The translations under genes were made by a program, and so were the position numbers. A DNA stretch of 64,000 nucleotides from Ferrovibrio sp. GTDB taxonomy: Bacteria > Pseudomonadota > Alphaproteobacteria > Ferrovibrionales > Ferrovibrionaceae. The stretch is from positions 47,295-111,294 of the forward strand of contig NZ_JAHBYG010000007.1 of NCBI RefSeq assembly GCF_019636075.1, written 5' to 3'. Under the pieces are notes generated by a model. It did not search any database and was not told the DNA's origin. It saw only the letters and a list, made by a program, of their open reading frames with translations. This document shows, piece by piece, positions 35,985-45,481 of the stretch. Position 1 is the first letter of the stretch; each line of letters begins with the position of its first letter.

Positions 35985-37916
35985 TCAGATATCACTGCCG
36001 GTTTCGCCGTCGCGGGTGAGCGAGGATAATGCAATGGCCGAGGCGCCGGGAAACAGCGTCACGATCATCTCTGTGCCTTGATCGGGCGCGCTGCGCACAA
36101 TGATGCGGCCGTGGTGCAATTCCACCAATTGGCGGGTGATCGCCAGGCCCAGGCCGCTGCCTTCATGGCGCCGCGCCATCGGGCCTTCAACCTGCCAGAA
36201 CGGTTCGAAGATGCGTTCCTGGTGTTCGGGCAGGATGCCGATGCCGGTATCGCGCACGATCAGGCGCAGGCCATCGGCTTCGGGGGCTGCGGTGAGAGTC
36301 ACCTTGCCGCCGTTGGGGGTGAACTTGATGGCGTTGGTGAGCAGGTTGATGGCAATCTGCTTGAGTGCCTGGGCATCCACCGCCACGTCGTCGAGCCTTT
36401 CGTCGATCTCGCTTTCCAGGCTGAGGCCGCGGGTAAGCGCACGGCCGCGCACCAGGCGGATCGCGCCATCCAGGATCGCGGCGGCATCGGCATGGCGGAT
36501 ATCCAGGTCGTAGCGTCCGGCCTCGATCTTGGCCATGTCGAGAATGTCGTTGATCAGGCTGAGCAGATGGCGGCCGCTGGCCAGGATATCCTCGCCGCAT
36601 TCCAGATAGCGGGCATCGATCTCGCCGAACAGCTTGCTGGTGATGATCTCCGAAAACCCGATCACCGCGTTGAGCGGCGTGCGCAATTCATGACTCATCG
36701 AGGCGAGGAAATCCGACTTGGCGCGGCTGGCCTCCATGGCGCGCTCGCTTTCCAGGCGATAGCGTTCGGCCAGTTTCTCTAGCTGGCGGGCCTGCTGGCT
36801 CACTTCGGTTTGCGCGGCCCGCGCCACGGCCTCCACTTCCTTCAGCGCGCTGATGTCGAAGGCCACGGTGAGCATGTATTCCGGCTTGCTGCCGCTGTTG
36901 TTGGGCAGCGGCAGCTTGGCAATCCACCAATGCTGCGGCCCGCCATCGACATAGGTGCGGTGCACCTCGGTGAAGGGCAATGCCTTGCCCGCCATCACGG
37001 CGGCATCCTCGGCGTCGGTATCTTCCGCCAGCGGGCCGGGGCGGATTTCGCTGAAACGCTTGCCCACCAGATCGGCTCCGGGCGCATGGTCGGGCGGCAG
37101 AAACAGCTTGCGTGCATAGGAATTGGTGAAGCGATAGCGCAGGTCGGCATCCTTCACCACGATCATGCAGGGGATCGCATCGATCACGTTCTGCATCAGT
37201 TGGGCCATTTCCGCCAGGGCCATTTCGGCGCGTTTGGCGGCGTCTACGTTGCGCATCACGCCAAACAGCCGGGGATGGCCATCGGCATCGCGCTGGGCCA
37301 TCAGCACCACATCGAACCAGCGATACTCCCCGTCGCGCCCACGCAGGCGGATCTGGTTTTCATAGCGCTCGCCGCTTTGCAGCACCTCGATGGCCTTGGC
37401 TTCGTGGGCGGCGCGTTCATCGGGATGCAGCAGATCCAGCGCGGCATCCCAGGTGATGCGCTCCTCCTCGCCGGGCGCGCCCTCGGCCATGCCGCCCCAA
37501 GACAGCACTTCGCGGCGGATCGGATCCACCACCCAATAGCTCAGCCGGCCCACGCGGTGGCTTTGCAGCAATTGCAGGCGCTGCTGTTCCAGTTTGGCGT
37601 AGAGGCTGTCGCGTTCATCGGCGCGCTGGCGCAGCGCGGTCATCCATCCGGCCCAGCGTGCCACGCCGGCCAGCACCAATCCCAGGCCGGGCACGTAAAG
37701 CGCTACCGCGCCGATATGCCAATGGCTTTCCGCTTGGCGCAGGCTGGCCAGCACTTCCAGCCAGGAGGCCGCGGCAACGATGGCCACGCCCGAACAGAGC
37801 ATCACATAGCCGGGATCGGCGCCCACCTGCCGATGTTGCGACAGCAGCAAAAGGAACAGCAGCAGCAAGGCTGCCGCGCGCAGGATCAATGGCAGTTCCG
37901 CAACGACACTATCCAT
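35985..37916 (-). CDS. Membrane PAS-domain sensor histidine kinase
   Basis: 643 residues from the ATG at 37916. Three or four N-terminal hydrophobic helices (1-100) and a coiled coil are followed by two PAS domains (about 130-235 with PAC-like RLRGRDGEYRWFDVVLMAQRD, and 250-370). A HisKA domain with SHELRTPLNAVIGF and a complete HATPase follow: N box NLLTNAIKFTP, G1 DTGIGI, F IFEPFWQ, G2 GSGLGLAI. No receiver domain or adjacent response regulator is present, so it is an orphan kinase here. The meaB gene lies 56 bases away on the 3' side. Confidence 0.93.
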   Translation of the reverse strand: MDSVVAELPLILRAAALLLLFLLLLSQHRQVGADPGYVMLCSGVAIVAAASWLEVLASLRQAESHWHIGAVALYVPGLGLVLAGVARWAGWMTALRQRADERDSLYAKLEQQRLQLLQSHRVGRLSYWVVDPIRREVLSWGGMAEGAPGEEERITWDAALDLLHPDERAAHEAKAIEVLQSGERYENQIRLRGRDGEYRWFDVVLMAQRDADGHPRLFGVMRNVDAAKRAEMALAEMAQLMQNVIDAIPCMIVVKDADLRYRFTNSYARKLFLPPDHAPGADLVGKRFSEIRPGPLAEDTDAEDAAVMAGKALPFTEVHRTYVDGGPQHWWIAKLPLPNNSGSKPEYMLTVAFDISALKEVEAVARAAQTEVSQQARQLEKLAERYRLESERAMEASRAKSDFLASMSHELRTPLNAVIGFSEIITSKLFGEIDARYLECGEDILASGRHLLSLINDILDMAKIEAGRYDLDIRHADAAAILDGAIRLVRGRALTRGLSLESEIDERLDDVAVDAQALKQIAINLLTNAIKFTPNGGKVTLTAAPEADGLRLIVRDTGIGILPEHQERIFEPFWQVEGPMARRHEGSGLGLAITRQLVELHHGRIIVRSAPDQGTEMIVTLFPGASAIALSSLTRDGETGSDI

Positions 37917-37972
37917 GCCCACCCTGCCAATGGCCCACCCGGCCAATGGAAATTCCCTACAGGGGAAATGCC

Positions 37973-38977
37973 CTACAGGCTACGCCCGAAACGCTCCGCG
38001 AGCAAACGGCGTGCGGCCGCTGCCGGGGTGATTGCGCCCGCCCCCACGGCGGTTTCCAGTTCGGGCAATGCGCGGGCCACTGCCGCATCGGCGCGCAGCC
38101 AATCCCACAGCCCATCCTGCAATTCGCGATTCAGCCAGCCGCGCGCCTGCTTCTGGCGCTGCGCCGCCAATGCGCCGGTGGCCTCCAGCGCTGCGCGGAA
38201 TTCGCTGATCGCGGCCCAGGTTTCGGCAATGCCCTCGCCGCGCAACGACGATACCAGCTCCACCCGCGCCCGCCATTCCGGATGACGCGGACGCATCAGA
38301 TGCAATGCCGCACGGTAATCCGATTGCGCCAGGCGGGCGGCTTTCAGCAGATCGCCATCGGCCTTGTTCACGATCACCAGGTCGGCCAGTTCCATGATGC
38401 CGCGCTTGATGCCCTGCAGATCGTCGCCGCCGCCCGGCGCCAGCAGCAGCAGGAACATGTCCACCATCTCGGCCACGGTGGTTTCCGATTGGCCCACGCC
38501 CACGGTTTCCACCAGCACAACGTCGAAACCGGCGGCCTCCACCAGCACCATCGCCTCGCGGGTGCGGCGCGCCACGCCGCCCAGCGAGCCGGCCGAGGGC
38601 GAGGGGCGGATGAAGGCGCGGATATCGCGGGAAAGCGTTTCCATCCGGGTCTTGTCGCCCAGGATCGAACCGCCCGAGAGACTGGAGGAGGGGTCGATGG
38701 CCAGCACCGCCACCCGCAGCCCCTGGTCCAGCAGAAACATGCCGAACCGTTCGATGAAGCTGGATTTGCCCACGCCCGGCGTGCCGGTGATGCCCAGCCG
38801 GATCGCCCGGCCCGAAGCCGGCAGCAGGCTGGATAGCAGCGCATCGGCCGCCGGCTGGTGCGCGGGGTTGCGCGATTCAACCAGGGTGATGGCGCGCGCC
38901 AGGGCCCGGCGGTTGCCGGCCAGCACCCCCGCGGCCAAGTCTTCCTGTTTCACCTGCAAGCCGGATTCAGTTGCCAT
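37973..38977 (-). CDS. meaB: Methylmalonyl-CoA mutase-associated GTPase MeaB
   Basis: 334 residues. It is a G3E-family GTPase with Walker A GITGTPGVGKSS, AIDPSSSLSGGSILGDKTRM, VLVETVGVGQSE (G3) and VIVNKADGD (G4), and the dimerisation arm at the C-terminus. MeaB protects and loads the B12 cofactor of methylmalonyl-CoA mutase. The mutase itself is not in the window. It agrees with propionyl-CoA metabolism suggested by the AcuI and carboxylase genes. Confidence 0.96.
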   Translation of the reverse strand: MATESGLQVKQEDLAAGVLAGNRRALARAITLVESRNPAHQPAADALLSSLLPASGRAIRLGITGTPGVGKSSFIERFGMFLLDQGLRVAVLAIDPSSSLSGGSILGDKTRMETLSRDIRAFIRPSPSAGSLGGVARRTREAMVLVEAAGFDVVLVETVGVGQSETTVAEMVDMFLLLLAPGGGDDLQGIKRGIMELADLVIVNKADGDLLKAARLAQSDYRAALHLMRPRHPEWRARVELVSSLRGEGIAETWAAISEFRAALEATGALAAQRQKQARGWLNRELQDGLWDWLRADAAVARALPELETAVGAGAITPAAAARRLLAERFGRSL

Positions 38978-39138
38978 TGCCAGACCTTACCCAAGCCTTG
39001 CGGGACTGGCCAGCATCGTGCGGGCGGCCTGGCGCTGGCAAAGGGCGCTTGACCGATTCAACCTGGGATGAGAAGATTCTCCGGAAACGAATCACCCTGT
39101 GCTTTCGTTCGCGGGGTTGGTCCAATGGATAGGCATCC

Positions 39139-39711
39139 ATGAATCTGTATGCGTTAGATCGCGAGAAGCGCGAAAAACGGCTACAGGCGATGATGGGCGA
39201 TATGGGCATGGCATTGCCCGACGCCCCGCCGCCGCCGCCGCCCGAGGCGTTTATCGAACGTCCGCTGGCTTCCGATGCCCTGCCTGATGCCCTGCCCGAT
39301 GCGCTTCCTGGCACCCCTCCGGGTTTGGACGAACCGCCTTGCGCCCCGCTGCCGCCGGATCGCGGCGAATTGCTGCGGGCGCTGGAAACCCTGCGCGAGA
39401 CATTCGAGATAGCTCGCCAGGAACCATTATCGGCCCTGATGGTGCTGGCCGATGTGGAGCGCGGCGTGCAGGTTCTGCGCGATGGTTGCCTGCGGCTGAA
39501 CCTGCGCAGCATTGCCGATCTGCTGGCGCTGTTGTCGGCCACATTGCAGCGCACCGAACCGCTCAATTCCGCCCATATGGAGCTGCTCAGCCTGGAGCTG
39601 GAGGCGGCCCGGGCGATGTTCCGCCTCGGCATCGACCAGGTGGATTCCAGCGCCGAATTGCTGCACGCCCTGCGGGTTGCGGCGCGCCGCCAGTTCAACG
39701 GCGTTTTCTGA
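39139..39711 (+). CDS. Protein of unknown function with Pro-rich segment
   Basis: 190 residues. The N-terminus is charged (MNLYALDREKREKRLQAMM), then a run of prolines (APPPPPPEAF) and an imperfect DALP repeat (SDALPDALPDALPG) produced by short DNA repeats. From about residue 72 to the end it is helical and Leu/Ala-rich (LLRALETLRETFEIARQEPLSALMVLADVERGVQVLRDGCLRLNLRSIADLLALL). No signal peptide or membrane segment. I do not recognise the family. It is unlinked to a clear operon; the DUF3108 gene follows 65 bases later. Confidence 0.65.
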   Translation: MNLYALDREKREKRLQAMMGDMGMALPDAPPPPPPEAFIERPLASDALPDALPDALPGTPPGLDEPPCAPLPPDRGELLRALETLRETFEIARQEPLSALMVLADVERGVQVLRDGCLRLNLRSIADLLALLSATLQRTEPLNSAHMELLSLELEAARAMFRLGIDQVDSSAELLHALRVAARRQFNGVF

Positions 39712-39776
39712 TCACTTCTGGGCGCATCCGTAAAAAACCCCTTGAAATCCTGCCGGAATGGCCAAAACTAAGGGCC

Positions 39777-40688
39777 ATGCCGAACGCTCCGCGTTATTCC
39801 GCTGTCGCGCTGTTGGCATTTCTGCTCTTGCCAACATCCCTGCTGCCGGCAGCGCCAGCCGCCGCTTCCGATCAGCCTGCCCCCAGGCAGGCCGATGTGA
39901 AGTTCGGCGTCTATGCCCTTGGCGGCCAGGTTTTCGATGTGGATCTGTCGCTGCGGCCCGATACGGGCCGGCTGGGCAATGCCGCCGGGCCGCATCGGCT
40001 ATCGGTGAGTTCGGCCATGCGCAGCACCGGCGCGGCCAATGTTTTCCTGCGCTTTCAGATGCAGGCCGATCTGGATTTGCGGCTGGGCCAGGATGGCCTC
40101 AAGCCGCTGCGGTATGCCAGCGAAAGCGATGGCAGTTTCAATCGCCGCTCGATCACCATGGTATGGGGCCCCGATGGCCTGCCGCGCACCGAATTGCTGC
40201 CGCCCGCCGATCAGGACGACCGCGACCCGGTGCCGGTGGACCTCACCCGCAACACGCTGGACCCCACCACCGCCATCCTGGCCCGCAGCCTGGTGGCCGG
40301 CGACCAACCCTGCCAGGGCAGCGACCCGATCTTCGATGGCCGCCGGCGCTATAACCTGCATTACAGCCCGGTGCGCTGGGAGGCGCTGCCGGCCTATCGC
40401 CGCTCGGCTTATAGCGGCGATGCCCTGAAATGCACGGTGAAAGTGGAGCCGATTGCCGGCTATGCCCGCAAATACATGGAAAACACCCGCAAGCTGGAAA
40501 ACGAGGTGACCGAATTCTGGCTGGCCCGGCTGCCGGCAGAAGGGATTTGGCTGCCGGTGCGCCTGCGCAGCCAGTGGATGCTGGGCGAGGTGGATGGTTT
40601 CATTTCGGCTGCTGCCCTGGATGGCCGCACCCTGCTGCGCCCCATCGAAGGCCTGGCCTGGAATCCGCCCGAGAGCAGCAGCAATTAG
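39777..40688 (+). CDS. DUF3108 domain protein, periplasmic
   Basis: 303 residues from the ATG at 39777. Signal peptide ends near PAAASDQ. The mature protein follows DUF3108: VKFGVYALGGQVFDVDLSLRPD, RRYNLHYSPVR-WEALPAYRRSAYSGDALKCTVKVEPIAGYA, FWLARLPAEGIWLPVRLRSQWMLGEVDGFI. The family is a beta-barrel-like periplasmic protein in proteobacteria with no settled function. Its stop overlaps the stop of the convergent RES toxin by two bases. Confidence 0.85.
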   Translation: MPNAPRYSAVALLAFLLLPTSLLPAAPAAASDQPAPRQADVKFGVYALGGQVFDVDLSLRPDTGRLGNAAGPHRLSVSSAMRSTGAANVFLRFQMQADLDLRLGQDGLKPLRYASESDGSFNRRSITMVWGPDGLPRTELLPPADQDDRDPVPVDLTRNTLDPTTAILARSLVAGDQPCQGSDPIFDGRRRYNLHYSPVRWEALPAYRRSAYSGDALKCTVKVEPIAGYARKYMENTRKLENEVTEFWLARLPAEGIWLPVRLRSQWMLGEVDGFISAAALDGRTLLRPIEGLAWNPPESSSN

Positions 40689-41134
40689 CGCCGGAACAGC
40701 CGCTCGTCCCAAATCAGCGGTTGCGGCTGTGTGCTGGTGATTTGCGCAAAATCCGGGTGATCCTGGTTGATCAGCAGATTGCGTTCGCCGCCTGCCGGCA
40801 CTGAAGGAACGGAAAGGCAGAGGCTGCGCCGCTCATCGGCCCAGGCATCGCCGGCCCGGCGCGCAACGGCATAATCATGGCCGTTCCAGCCGGGCAGCGC
40901 CCGTTCGTCGAGGCTTTCGACCGATGCATCGGGCAGGACGATTTCGATCCATACCTGACTGGCCGGCACGCCGCCGAACGGCAGATGCACCAGCAATTCC
41001 AGCCGTGCCACGGCCAAGCTGGCGGCGGCATAGATAATGCGCCGGCCGGGGCTGTTCCAGCGCCCGCCACGCAACGCCGCGCCGGTGCCATCCAGCAATG
41101 GGTGCCGCCGGTCGCCGATGCGATAGGCTTTCAG
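40685..41134 (-). CDS. RES-domain toxin (NAD+-degrading type) of a RES/Xre toxin-antitoxin pair
   Basis: About 149 residues. The RES triad is visible: Arg in AYRIGDRRHPLLDGTGA, Glu in AVARLELLVHLPFG, Ser in VPSVPAGGERNLLINQDHPDF, with GGRWNSPGRRIIYAA. RES toxins of this kind degrade NAD+ and arrest growth. No ATG, GTG or TTG precedes the essential Arg; the frame is open into the antitoxin gene. The best start is a CTG at 41134, which overlaps the antitoxin TGA (CTGA), implying coupled translation. A TTG at 41098 would lose the Arg. The antitoxin gene lies directly upstream. Confidence 0.85.
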   Translation of the reverse strand: MKAYRIGDRRHPLLDGTGAALRGGRWNSPGRRIIYAAASLAVARLELLVHLPFGGVPASQVWIEIVLPDASVESLDERALPGWNGHDYAVARRAGDAWADERRSLCLSVPSVPAGGERNLLINQDHPDFAQITSTQPQPLIWDERLFRR

Positions 41135-41550
41135 GCGGGCAATCCGTAGAAGATACGCCAGAGGATGGCTTCCACCTCGCGGGCGCCGATCTCGCTCAGG
41201 ATGGCATTCACTGGCTGGTCCCCAGCCAGTTCGGGATGCGGGTGGTTTAGAAAGCTGCGCACCATGGCATCGTCGCCCAGCACATGGCGAGCCAGCGCCA
41301 GTACATGGCCGATCCGTACCGCCTTGTCGCTTTCATCGGGGCTTAGCCGGCCGGCTTTCTGCCGCCGTTTCCAGGTGGAATCCGGCAGAATGGATTGCGG
41401 CCGGATGCCATAACCGAGTTGCAGGCTGGCGATGCTGGTGGCGGGCAGGCCCTGGCGCACCGCTTGATCGAATTGCCGGGGGGTGTCGAAGCGGCGGTGA
41501 AACACCGTCCGCCCTCCCAGAATATCAACAGTTTCCTGAAGAAACTCCAT
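41131..41550 (-). CDS. Xre/MbcA/ParS-type antitoxin (DUF2384)
   Basis: 139 residues from the ATG at 41550 with GGAGA upstream. The N-terminal half is helical (Xre-like DNA-binding remnant, LPATSIASLQLGYGIRPQSILPDSTWKRRQKAGRLSPDESDKAVRIGHVLALA). The C-terminal half is the toxin-binding domain (VLGDDAMVRSFLNHPHPELAGDQPVNAILSEIGAREVEAILWRIFYG), the DUF2384 pattern. It neutralises the RES toxin and probably represses the operon. A near-palindrome lies just upstream of its ribosome site. Confidence 0.9.
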   Translation of the reverse strand: MEFLQETVDILGGRTVFHRRFDTPRQFDQAVRQGLPATSIASLQLGYGIRPQSILPDSTWKRRQKAGRLSPDESDKAVRIGHVLALARHVLGDDAMVRSFLNHPHPELAGDQPVNAILSEIGAREVEAILWRIFYGLPA

Positions 41551-41558
41551 CACGCATC

Positions 41559-41590
41559 TCCATTTGAACCTTAATATAAGGCCAAATGGA
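41559..41590. promoter_or_regulatory. Inverted repeat upstream of the antitoxin, candidate autoregulatory operator
   Basis: TCCATTTG (41559-41566) and CAAATGGA (41583-41590) are perfect arms. Inside them CCTTA-ATA-TAAGG gives a second inner inverted repeat. It overlaps an AT-rich stretch suited to a -10 element, 9-40 bases before the antitoxin ATG. Operators at this place are usual for Xre-type antitoxins. Confidence 0.7.
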
Positions 41591-41680
41591 CTTGGCGGCA
41601 AGGTGGCTTGACTTTGGGGGGCGGAGGGGGTTTATTGCGCCCGCTTTCCGGTTTTTAAGGAAAACGCCCGGTCCCAAGAT

Positions 41681-41720
41681 CCTTGCGGTTGACCAACCCC
41701 CCTTGCGGTTGATCAACCCT
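41681..41720. repeat. 20 bp tandem duplication upstream of ffh
   Basis: ccttgcggttgaccaacccc (41681) is followed directly by ccttgcggttgatcaaccct (41701), two differences in 20. It sits in the gap before ffh, about 96 bases from its ATG. Nothing else is evident in the 41591-41815 gap. Confidence 0.9.
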
Positions 41721-41815
41721 GAGATCCGTGGATCGACGTCCGTCCGCGAGTGTCGCGCACGGGCGCGTTTTTCGTTGTTCTGTTCCGGGAAGCGGTAGAT
41801 GGAGCTTTCGGACGC

Positions 41816-43204
41816 ATGTTCGAGAATCTGAGCGGCAAGCTAAGCGATGTGTTCGAGCGCCTGAAACGGCGCGGCGCACTGAGCGAAAGCGATGTGAACG
41901 AGGCCCTGCGCGAAGTGCGCGTGGCCTTGCTCGAGGCCGACGTGGCCTTGCCGGTTGTAAAGAGCTTCATCGATTCCGTCCGCGCCAAGGCGGTCGGCCA
42001 GGATGTGCTGCGCTCGGTAACCCCGGGCCAGATGGTGATCAAGATCGTGTTCGATCACCTGGTGGACATGCTGGGCGGCAATGTGGAAGCCGGCGAGGAT
42101 GCCACCGGTATCGATCTCGCCGCCGTGGCGCCGGTGCCGATCCTGATGGTGGGTCTGCAGGGTTCGGGCAAGACCACCTCCACCGCCAAGATCGCGCTGC
42201 GCCTCACCAACAAGGAGCGCAAGAAGGTGTTGATGGCGTCGCTCGACGTGCATCGCCCTGCCGCGCAAGAGCAGTTGAAGATTCTCGGCGAGCAGACCGG
42301 CGTGGCCTGCCTGCCGATCGTGCCCGGCCAGATGCCGGTGGATATCGCCAAGCGCGCCGTGCAGGCCGCCAAGCTGGGCGGTTTCGATGTGCTGCTGCTG
42401 GATACCGCCGGCCGCCTGCATGTGGATGAAGCGCTGATGCTGGAAGTGGCCGCGGTGCGCGAAGTCGCCCAGCCGCATGAAGTGCTGCTGGTGGCCGACA
42501 GCCTCACCGGCCAGGATGCCGTTACCGTTGCCAAGGCCTTCAACGAGCGCCTGGGCGTTACCGGCATCGTGCTCACCCGCGTGGATGGCGATGGCCGCGG
42601 CGGCGCCGCGCTGAGCATGCGCGCGGTTACCGGCAAGCCGATCAAGCTGATCGGTGTCGGCGAAAAGATCGATGCCATCGAGCCGTTCCATCCGCAGCGT
42701 ATCGCCCAGCGCATCCTCGGCATGGGCGACATCGTCTCGCTGGTGGAAAAAGCCGCCGAGACCATCGAGAAGGAAGAGGCCGAGCGCCTGGCTGCCCGCG
42801 TGCAGAAGGGCCAGTTCGATCTCGACGACATGGCCAGCCAGCTCAAGCAACTGCGCAAGATGGGCGGCATGTCGGGCGTGATGAACCTGCTGCCCGGCGT
42901 GGGCAAGATCAAGCAGCAGATGGCGAATGCCAATATCGATGAAAGCGTGATCAAGCGTCAGGAAGCCATCATCTCTTCCATGACGCGCCAGGAACGCAAG
43001 AATCCCAAGATCATCCATGCATCGCGCAAGAAGCGCATTGCCGCCGGCTCGGGCACCAGCGTGCAGGATGTGAACAAGCTGCTGAAACAGCATCTGCAGA
43101 TGTCGGACATGATGAAGCGCATGTCGAAGCTGGGCCAGAAGGGCTTCGCGCGCAGCATCATGGCGGGCATGGGCGGGGGTTTCCCCGGCCTGCCGAAAAT
43201 GTAA
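41816..43204 (+). CDS. ffh: Signal recognition particle protein Ffh
   Basis: 462 residues from the ATG at 41816. The N domain (FENLSGKLSDVFERLKRRGALSE) is followed by the GTPase G domain: G1 GLQGSGKTTSTAKIAL, VLMASLDVHRPAAQEQL, G3 LLLDTAGRL, G4 LTRVDGDGRGGAAL. The methionine-rich M domain (MGGMSGVMNLLPGVG..., KHLQMSDMMKRMSK) closes it. It targets nascent membrane proteins to FtsY. It starts the block ffh-rpsP-rimM-trmD-rplS. The SRP RNA gene is not in view. Confidence 0.97.
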   Translation: MFENLSGKLSDVFERLKRRGALSESDVNEALREVRVALLEADVALPVVKSFIDSVRAKAVGQDVLRSVTPGQMVIKIVFDHLVDMLGGNVEAGEDATGIDLAAVAPVPILMVGLQGSGKTTSTAKIALRLTNKERKKVLMASLDVHRPAAQEQLKILGEQTGVACLPIVPGQMPVDIAKRAVQAAKLGGFDVLLLDTAGRLHVDEALMLEVAAVREVAQPHEVLLVADSLTGQDAVTVAKAFNERLGVTGIVLTRVDGDGRGGAALSMRAVTGKPIKLIGVGEKIDAIEPFHPQRIAQRILGMGDIVSLVEKAAETIEKEEAERLAARVQKGQFDLDDMASQLKQLRKMGGMSGVMNLLPGVGKIKQQMANANIDESVIKRQEAIISSMTRQERKNPKIIHASRKKRIAAGSGTSVQDVNKLLKQHLQMSDMMKRMSKLGQKGFARSIMAGMGGGFPGLPKM

Positions 43205-43244
43205 TTCGCGTATTTGAAGATCAACCTGTGAAAGGACGAATGGT

Positions 43245-43616
43245 ATGTCTGTTAAGATCCGCATGACCCGCGGCGGCGCCAAGAAGCGGCCCTATTACCG
43301 CATCGTGGTGGCCGATTCCCGCAGCCCGCGCGATGGCCGTTTCATCGAGAAGATCGGTTCCTACGATCCGATGCTGCCGAAGGACCGCGAGCGCGTGCAG
43401 CTCAATGTCGAGCGCGTGCAGTATTGGCTGAGCCAGGGCGCGCAGCCGTCTGATCGCGTGGCCCGCTTTTTCACTCAGGCCGGCCTGATGAAATGGGAAC
43501 ACGGCAACAATCCGGAAAAGGCCAAGCCGAAGGCCAAGGCGCAAGAGCGCATCAAGATGGAAGCGCAGAAGGCTGCTGAAGCCGCCGCTGCCGCTGCCGA
43601 ACAGCCGGCCGGCTGA
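43245..43616 (+). CDS. rpsP: 30S ribosomal protein bS16
   Basis: 123 residues: [42 protein letters not shown] is the standard bS16 start. The C-terminus has an Ala/Lys/Glu-rich extension usual in alphaproteobacteria. AAAGGA precedes the ATG. 40 bases after ffh and 32 before rimM. Confidence 0.98.
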   Translation: MSVKIRMTRGGAKKRPYYRIVVADSRSPRDGRFIEKIGSYDPMLPKDRERVQLNVERVQYWLSQGAQPSDRVARFFTQAGLMKWEHGNNPEKAKPKAKAQERIKMEAQKAAEAAAAAAEQPAG

Positions 43617-43648
43617 TCGGTAGGGTCTAGGCTGCGTATCCGCACGCA

Positions 43649-44224
43649 ATGACACGCAAGGTCTGTCTGGGCATGATCGTTTCGGCGCATGGCATCAAGG
43701 GCGAAGTGAAGCTGCGCAGCTTCACTGCCGATCCGCGCGCCGTTGTGGATTACGGCCCGCTGACCGACCAATCCGGCCGCGTCTACAAGCTGCGCCTGCG
43801 TGGCCAGCCGAAGGGCGAGATGCTGGTGGCGGCGGTGCAGGGCGTGACGGATCGCAATGCGGCTGAAGCGTTGCGCGGCATCCAGCTTTTCGTCGATCGC
43901 GCGGCCTTGCCGCCGGCGGCGGAGGCGGATGGCGAGTATTACCACGAAGACCTGATCGGCCTGGCGGTGCATGCTGCTGGCGATGGTCAGGGTCTGGGTG
44001 GCCAGATCCTGGGCAGCGTTGTCGCGGTGCGCAATTTCGGCGGCGGCGACATGCTGGAAGTATTGCCTGTCGGCGGGCGCGGCGGACGCGACACGGTCTA
44101 TGTGCCGTTCAACGACGACGCGGTGCCCGAGGTGGATGTTGCCGCTGGGCGGCTCACGGTGGCGCCGGGCTTCTGGCTCGTGTCGGAAGCCGGGGACGCC
44201 GCCGAACGGGCGAAGGAAGAGTAA
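43649..44224 (+). CDS. rimM: Ribosome maturation factor RimM
   Basis: 191 residues. It has the RimM N domain ([34 protein letters not shown]) and the PRC-barrel C domain ([14 protein letters not shown]...[46 protein letters not shown]). It assists 30S head maturation by binding uS19. The stop shares one base with the trmD ATG (TAATG). Confidence 0.97.
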   Translation: MTRKVCLGMIVSAHGIKGEVKLRSFTADPRAVVDYGPLTDQSGRVYKLRLRGQPKGEMLVAAVQGVTDRNAAEALRGIQLFVDRAALPPAAEADGEYYHEDLIGLAVHAAGDGQGLGGQILGSVVAVRNFGGGDMLEVLPVGGRGGRDTVYVPFNDDAVPEVDVAAGRLTVAPGFWLVSEAGDAAERAKEE

Positions 44225-44985
44225 TGCCGGATGCGGCGGGGCCCAATGCCTGCTGGCAGGCAAGGGTTCTGACCCTGTATCCGGCAATGTTTCCAGGGCC
44301 GCTTGGCCAGAGTTTGGCCGGGCGTGCGTTGGAGCGCGGTGTGTGGGCGTTGCAGGCGGTGGACATTCGCGATTACGCGCGCGATAAACACCGCTCCGTG
44401 GACGACACCCCCGCAGGCGGCGGGCCTGGCATGGTGATGCGGGCCGACGTGCTGGCGGCGGCGGTGGACGATGCGGTGGCTGCTTTGCCGGGCAAGCCGC
44501 TGATCTATTTTTCGCCGCGCGGGCGGCGGATGGATCAGGGGCTGGTGCGGCAGCTGGCCGATGCCGGCGGCGCCGTGATGCTGTGCGGACGCTTCGAGGG
44601 CGTGGACGAGCGGTTGCTCGAAGCACGCCCGATCGAGCAGGTCAGTCTCGGCGATTTCGTGCTTTCGGGCGGCGAGATCGCGGCGCTGGCTTTGATGGAT
44701 GCGGTGGTGCGGCTGCTGCCCGGTGTGATGGGCGAGGCGGAATCGGCCATCGAGGAAAGTTTTTCGGCCGGGTTGCTGGAATATCCCCAGTATACGCGGC
44801 CGATGGAGTGGGAAGGCCGGAGCATCCCCGAGATTTTGCTCTCTGGCCACCACGCCAGGATTGCGGATTGGCGGCGTGCCATGGCGGAGGCGATCACCGC
44901 CGAGCGCCGACCGGATCTGTGGGACGCGTATCGTCGCGCCCGGCCCAGCCAGGATCGGCGCGGCCGGCGCGGCAAAACGGATTGA
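44224..44985 (+). CDS. trmD: tRNA (guanine-N1)-methyltransferase TrmD
   Basis: 253 residues. It has the SPOUT knot residues ([38 protein letters not shown]), [17 protein letters not shown] and the C-terminal domain with [29 protein letters not shown]. It methylates G37 of tRNAs. Start overlaps the rimM stop; rplS follows. Confidence 0.98.
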   Translation: MPDAAGPNACWQARVLTLYPAMFPGPLGQSLAGRALERGVWALQAVDIRDYARDKHRSVDDTPAGGGPGMVMRADVLAAAVDDAVAALPGKPLIYFSPRGRRMDQGLVRQLADAGGAVMLCGRFEGVDERLLEARPIEQVSLGDFVLSGGEIAALALMDAVVRLLPGVMGEAESAIEESFSAGLLEYPQYTRPMEWEGRSIPEILLSGHHARIADWRRAMAEAITAERRPDLWDAYRRARPSQDRRGRRGKTD

Positions 44986-45021
44986 TGGTTTTTAGGTTCT
45001 GACGAGGAAAGGCGAAGTGCC

Positions 45022-45405
45022 ATGAACATTCTGCAGCAGCTCGAAGCCGAGCAGATTCAAGCCCTGGCGGCGGCCCGCGCGGTGCCCGAATTCGGCCCCG
45101 GCGACACGCTCCGCGTGAACGTGAAGGTTTCGGAAGGCGGCCGCGAACGCGTGCAGGCCTATGAGGGCGTGTGCATCGCGCGCTCCAACCGCGGCGTGAA
45201 TTCCAATTTCACCGTGCGCAAGATTTCGTATGGCGAAGGCGTGGAGCGTATCTTCCCGCTCTACAGCCCGCGCATCGAATCCATCGTGGTGGTGCGCCGC
45301 GGCGATGTGCGTCGCGCCAAGCTGTATTACCTGCGCGGCCGTACCGGCAAGTCTGCCCGTATCACCGAGAAGCGCAGCGATCACGCGGCCGAAGCCAAGG
45401 CGTAA
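45022..45405 (+). CDS. rplS: 50S ribosomal protein bL19
   Basis: 127 residues: [101 protein letters not shown] is typical bL19. Preceded by GAGGAAAGG. It ends the translation block, followed by a strong terminator-like hairpin. Confidence 0.98.
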   Translation: MNILQQLEAEQIQALAAARAVPEFGPGDTLRVNVKVSEGGRERVQAYEGVCIARSNRGVNSNFTVRKISYGEGVERIFPLYSPRIESIVVVRRGDVRRAKLYYLRGRTGKSARITEKRSDHAAEAKA

Positions 45406-45440
45406 TCGCCTTGGCTGGCTTGCCAGCCTGCCCAGTTTCA

Positions 45441-45480
45441 AGCCGCCGGCGATGGCAGCATCGCGGGCGGCTTTCGTTTG
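45441..45480 (+). terminator. Terminator after rplS
   Basis: AGCCGCC-G-GCGATG-gcag-CATCGC-G-GGCGGCT forms a 13-pair stem with one internal mismatch at the G bulges. It is followed by TTCGTTTGT. It lies 36 bases after the rplS stop. Confidence 0.85.
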
Positions 45481-45481
45481 T

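Noticed and set aside
39110..39145. tRNA-like words (ggggttggtccaatggatag) before the unknown Pro-rich gene
   Set aside because: No matching acceptor stem or T-arm can be found downstream; the ATG of the following gene falls inside.
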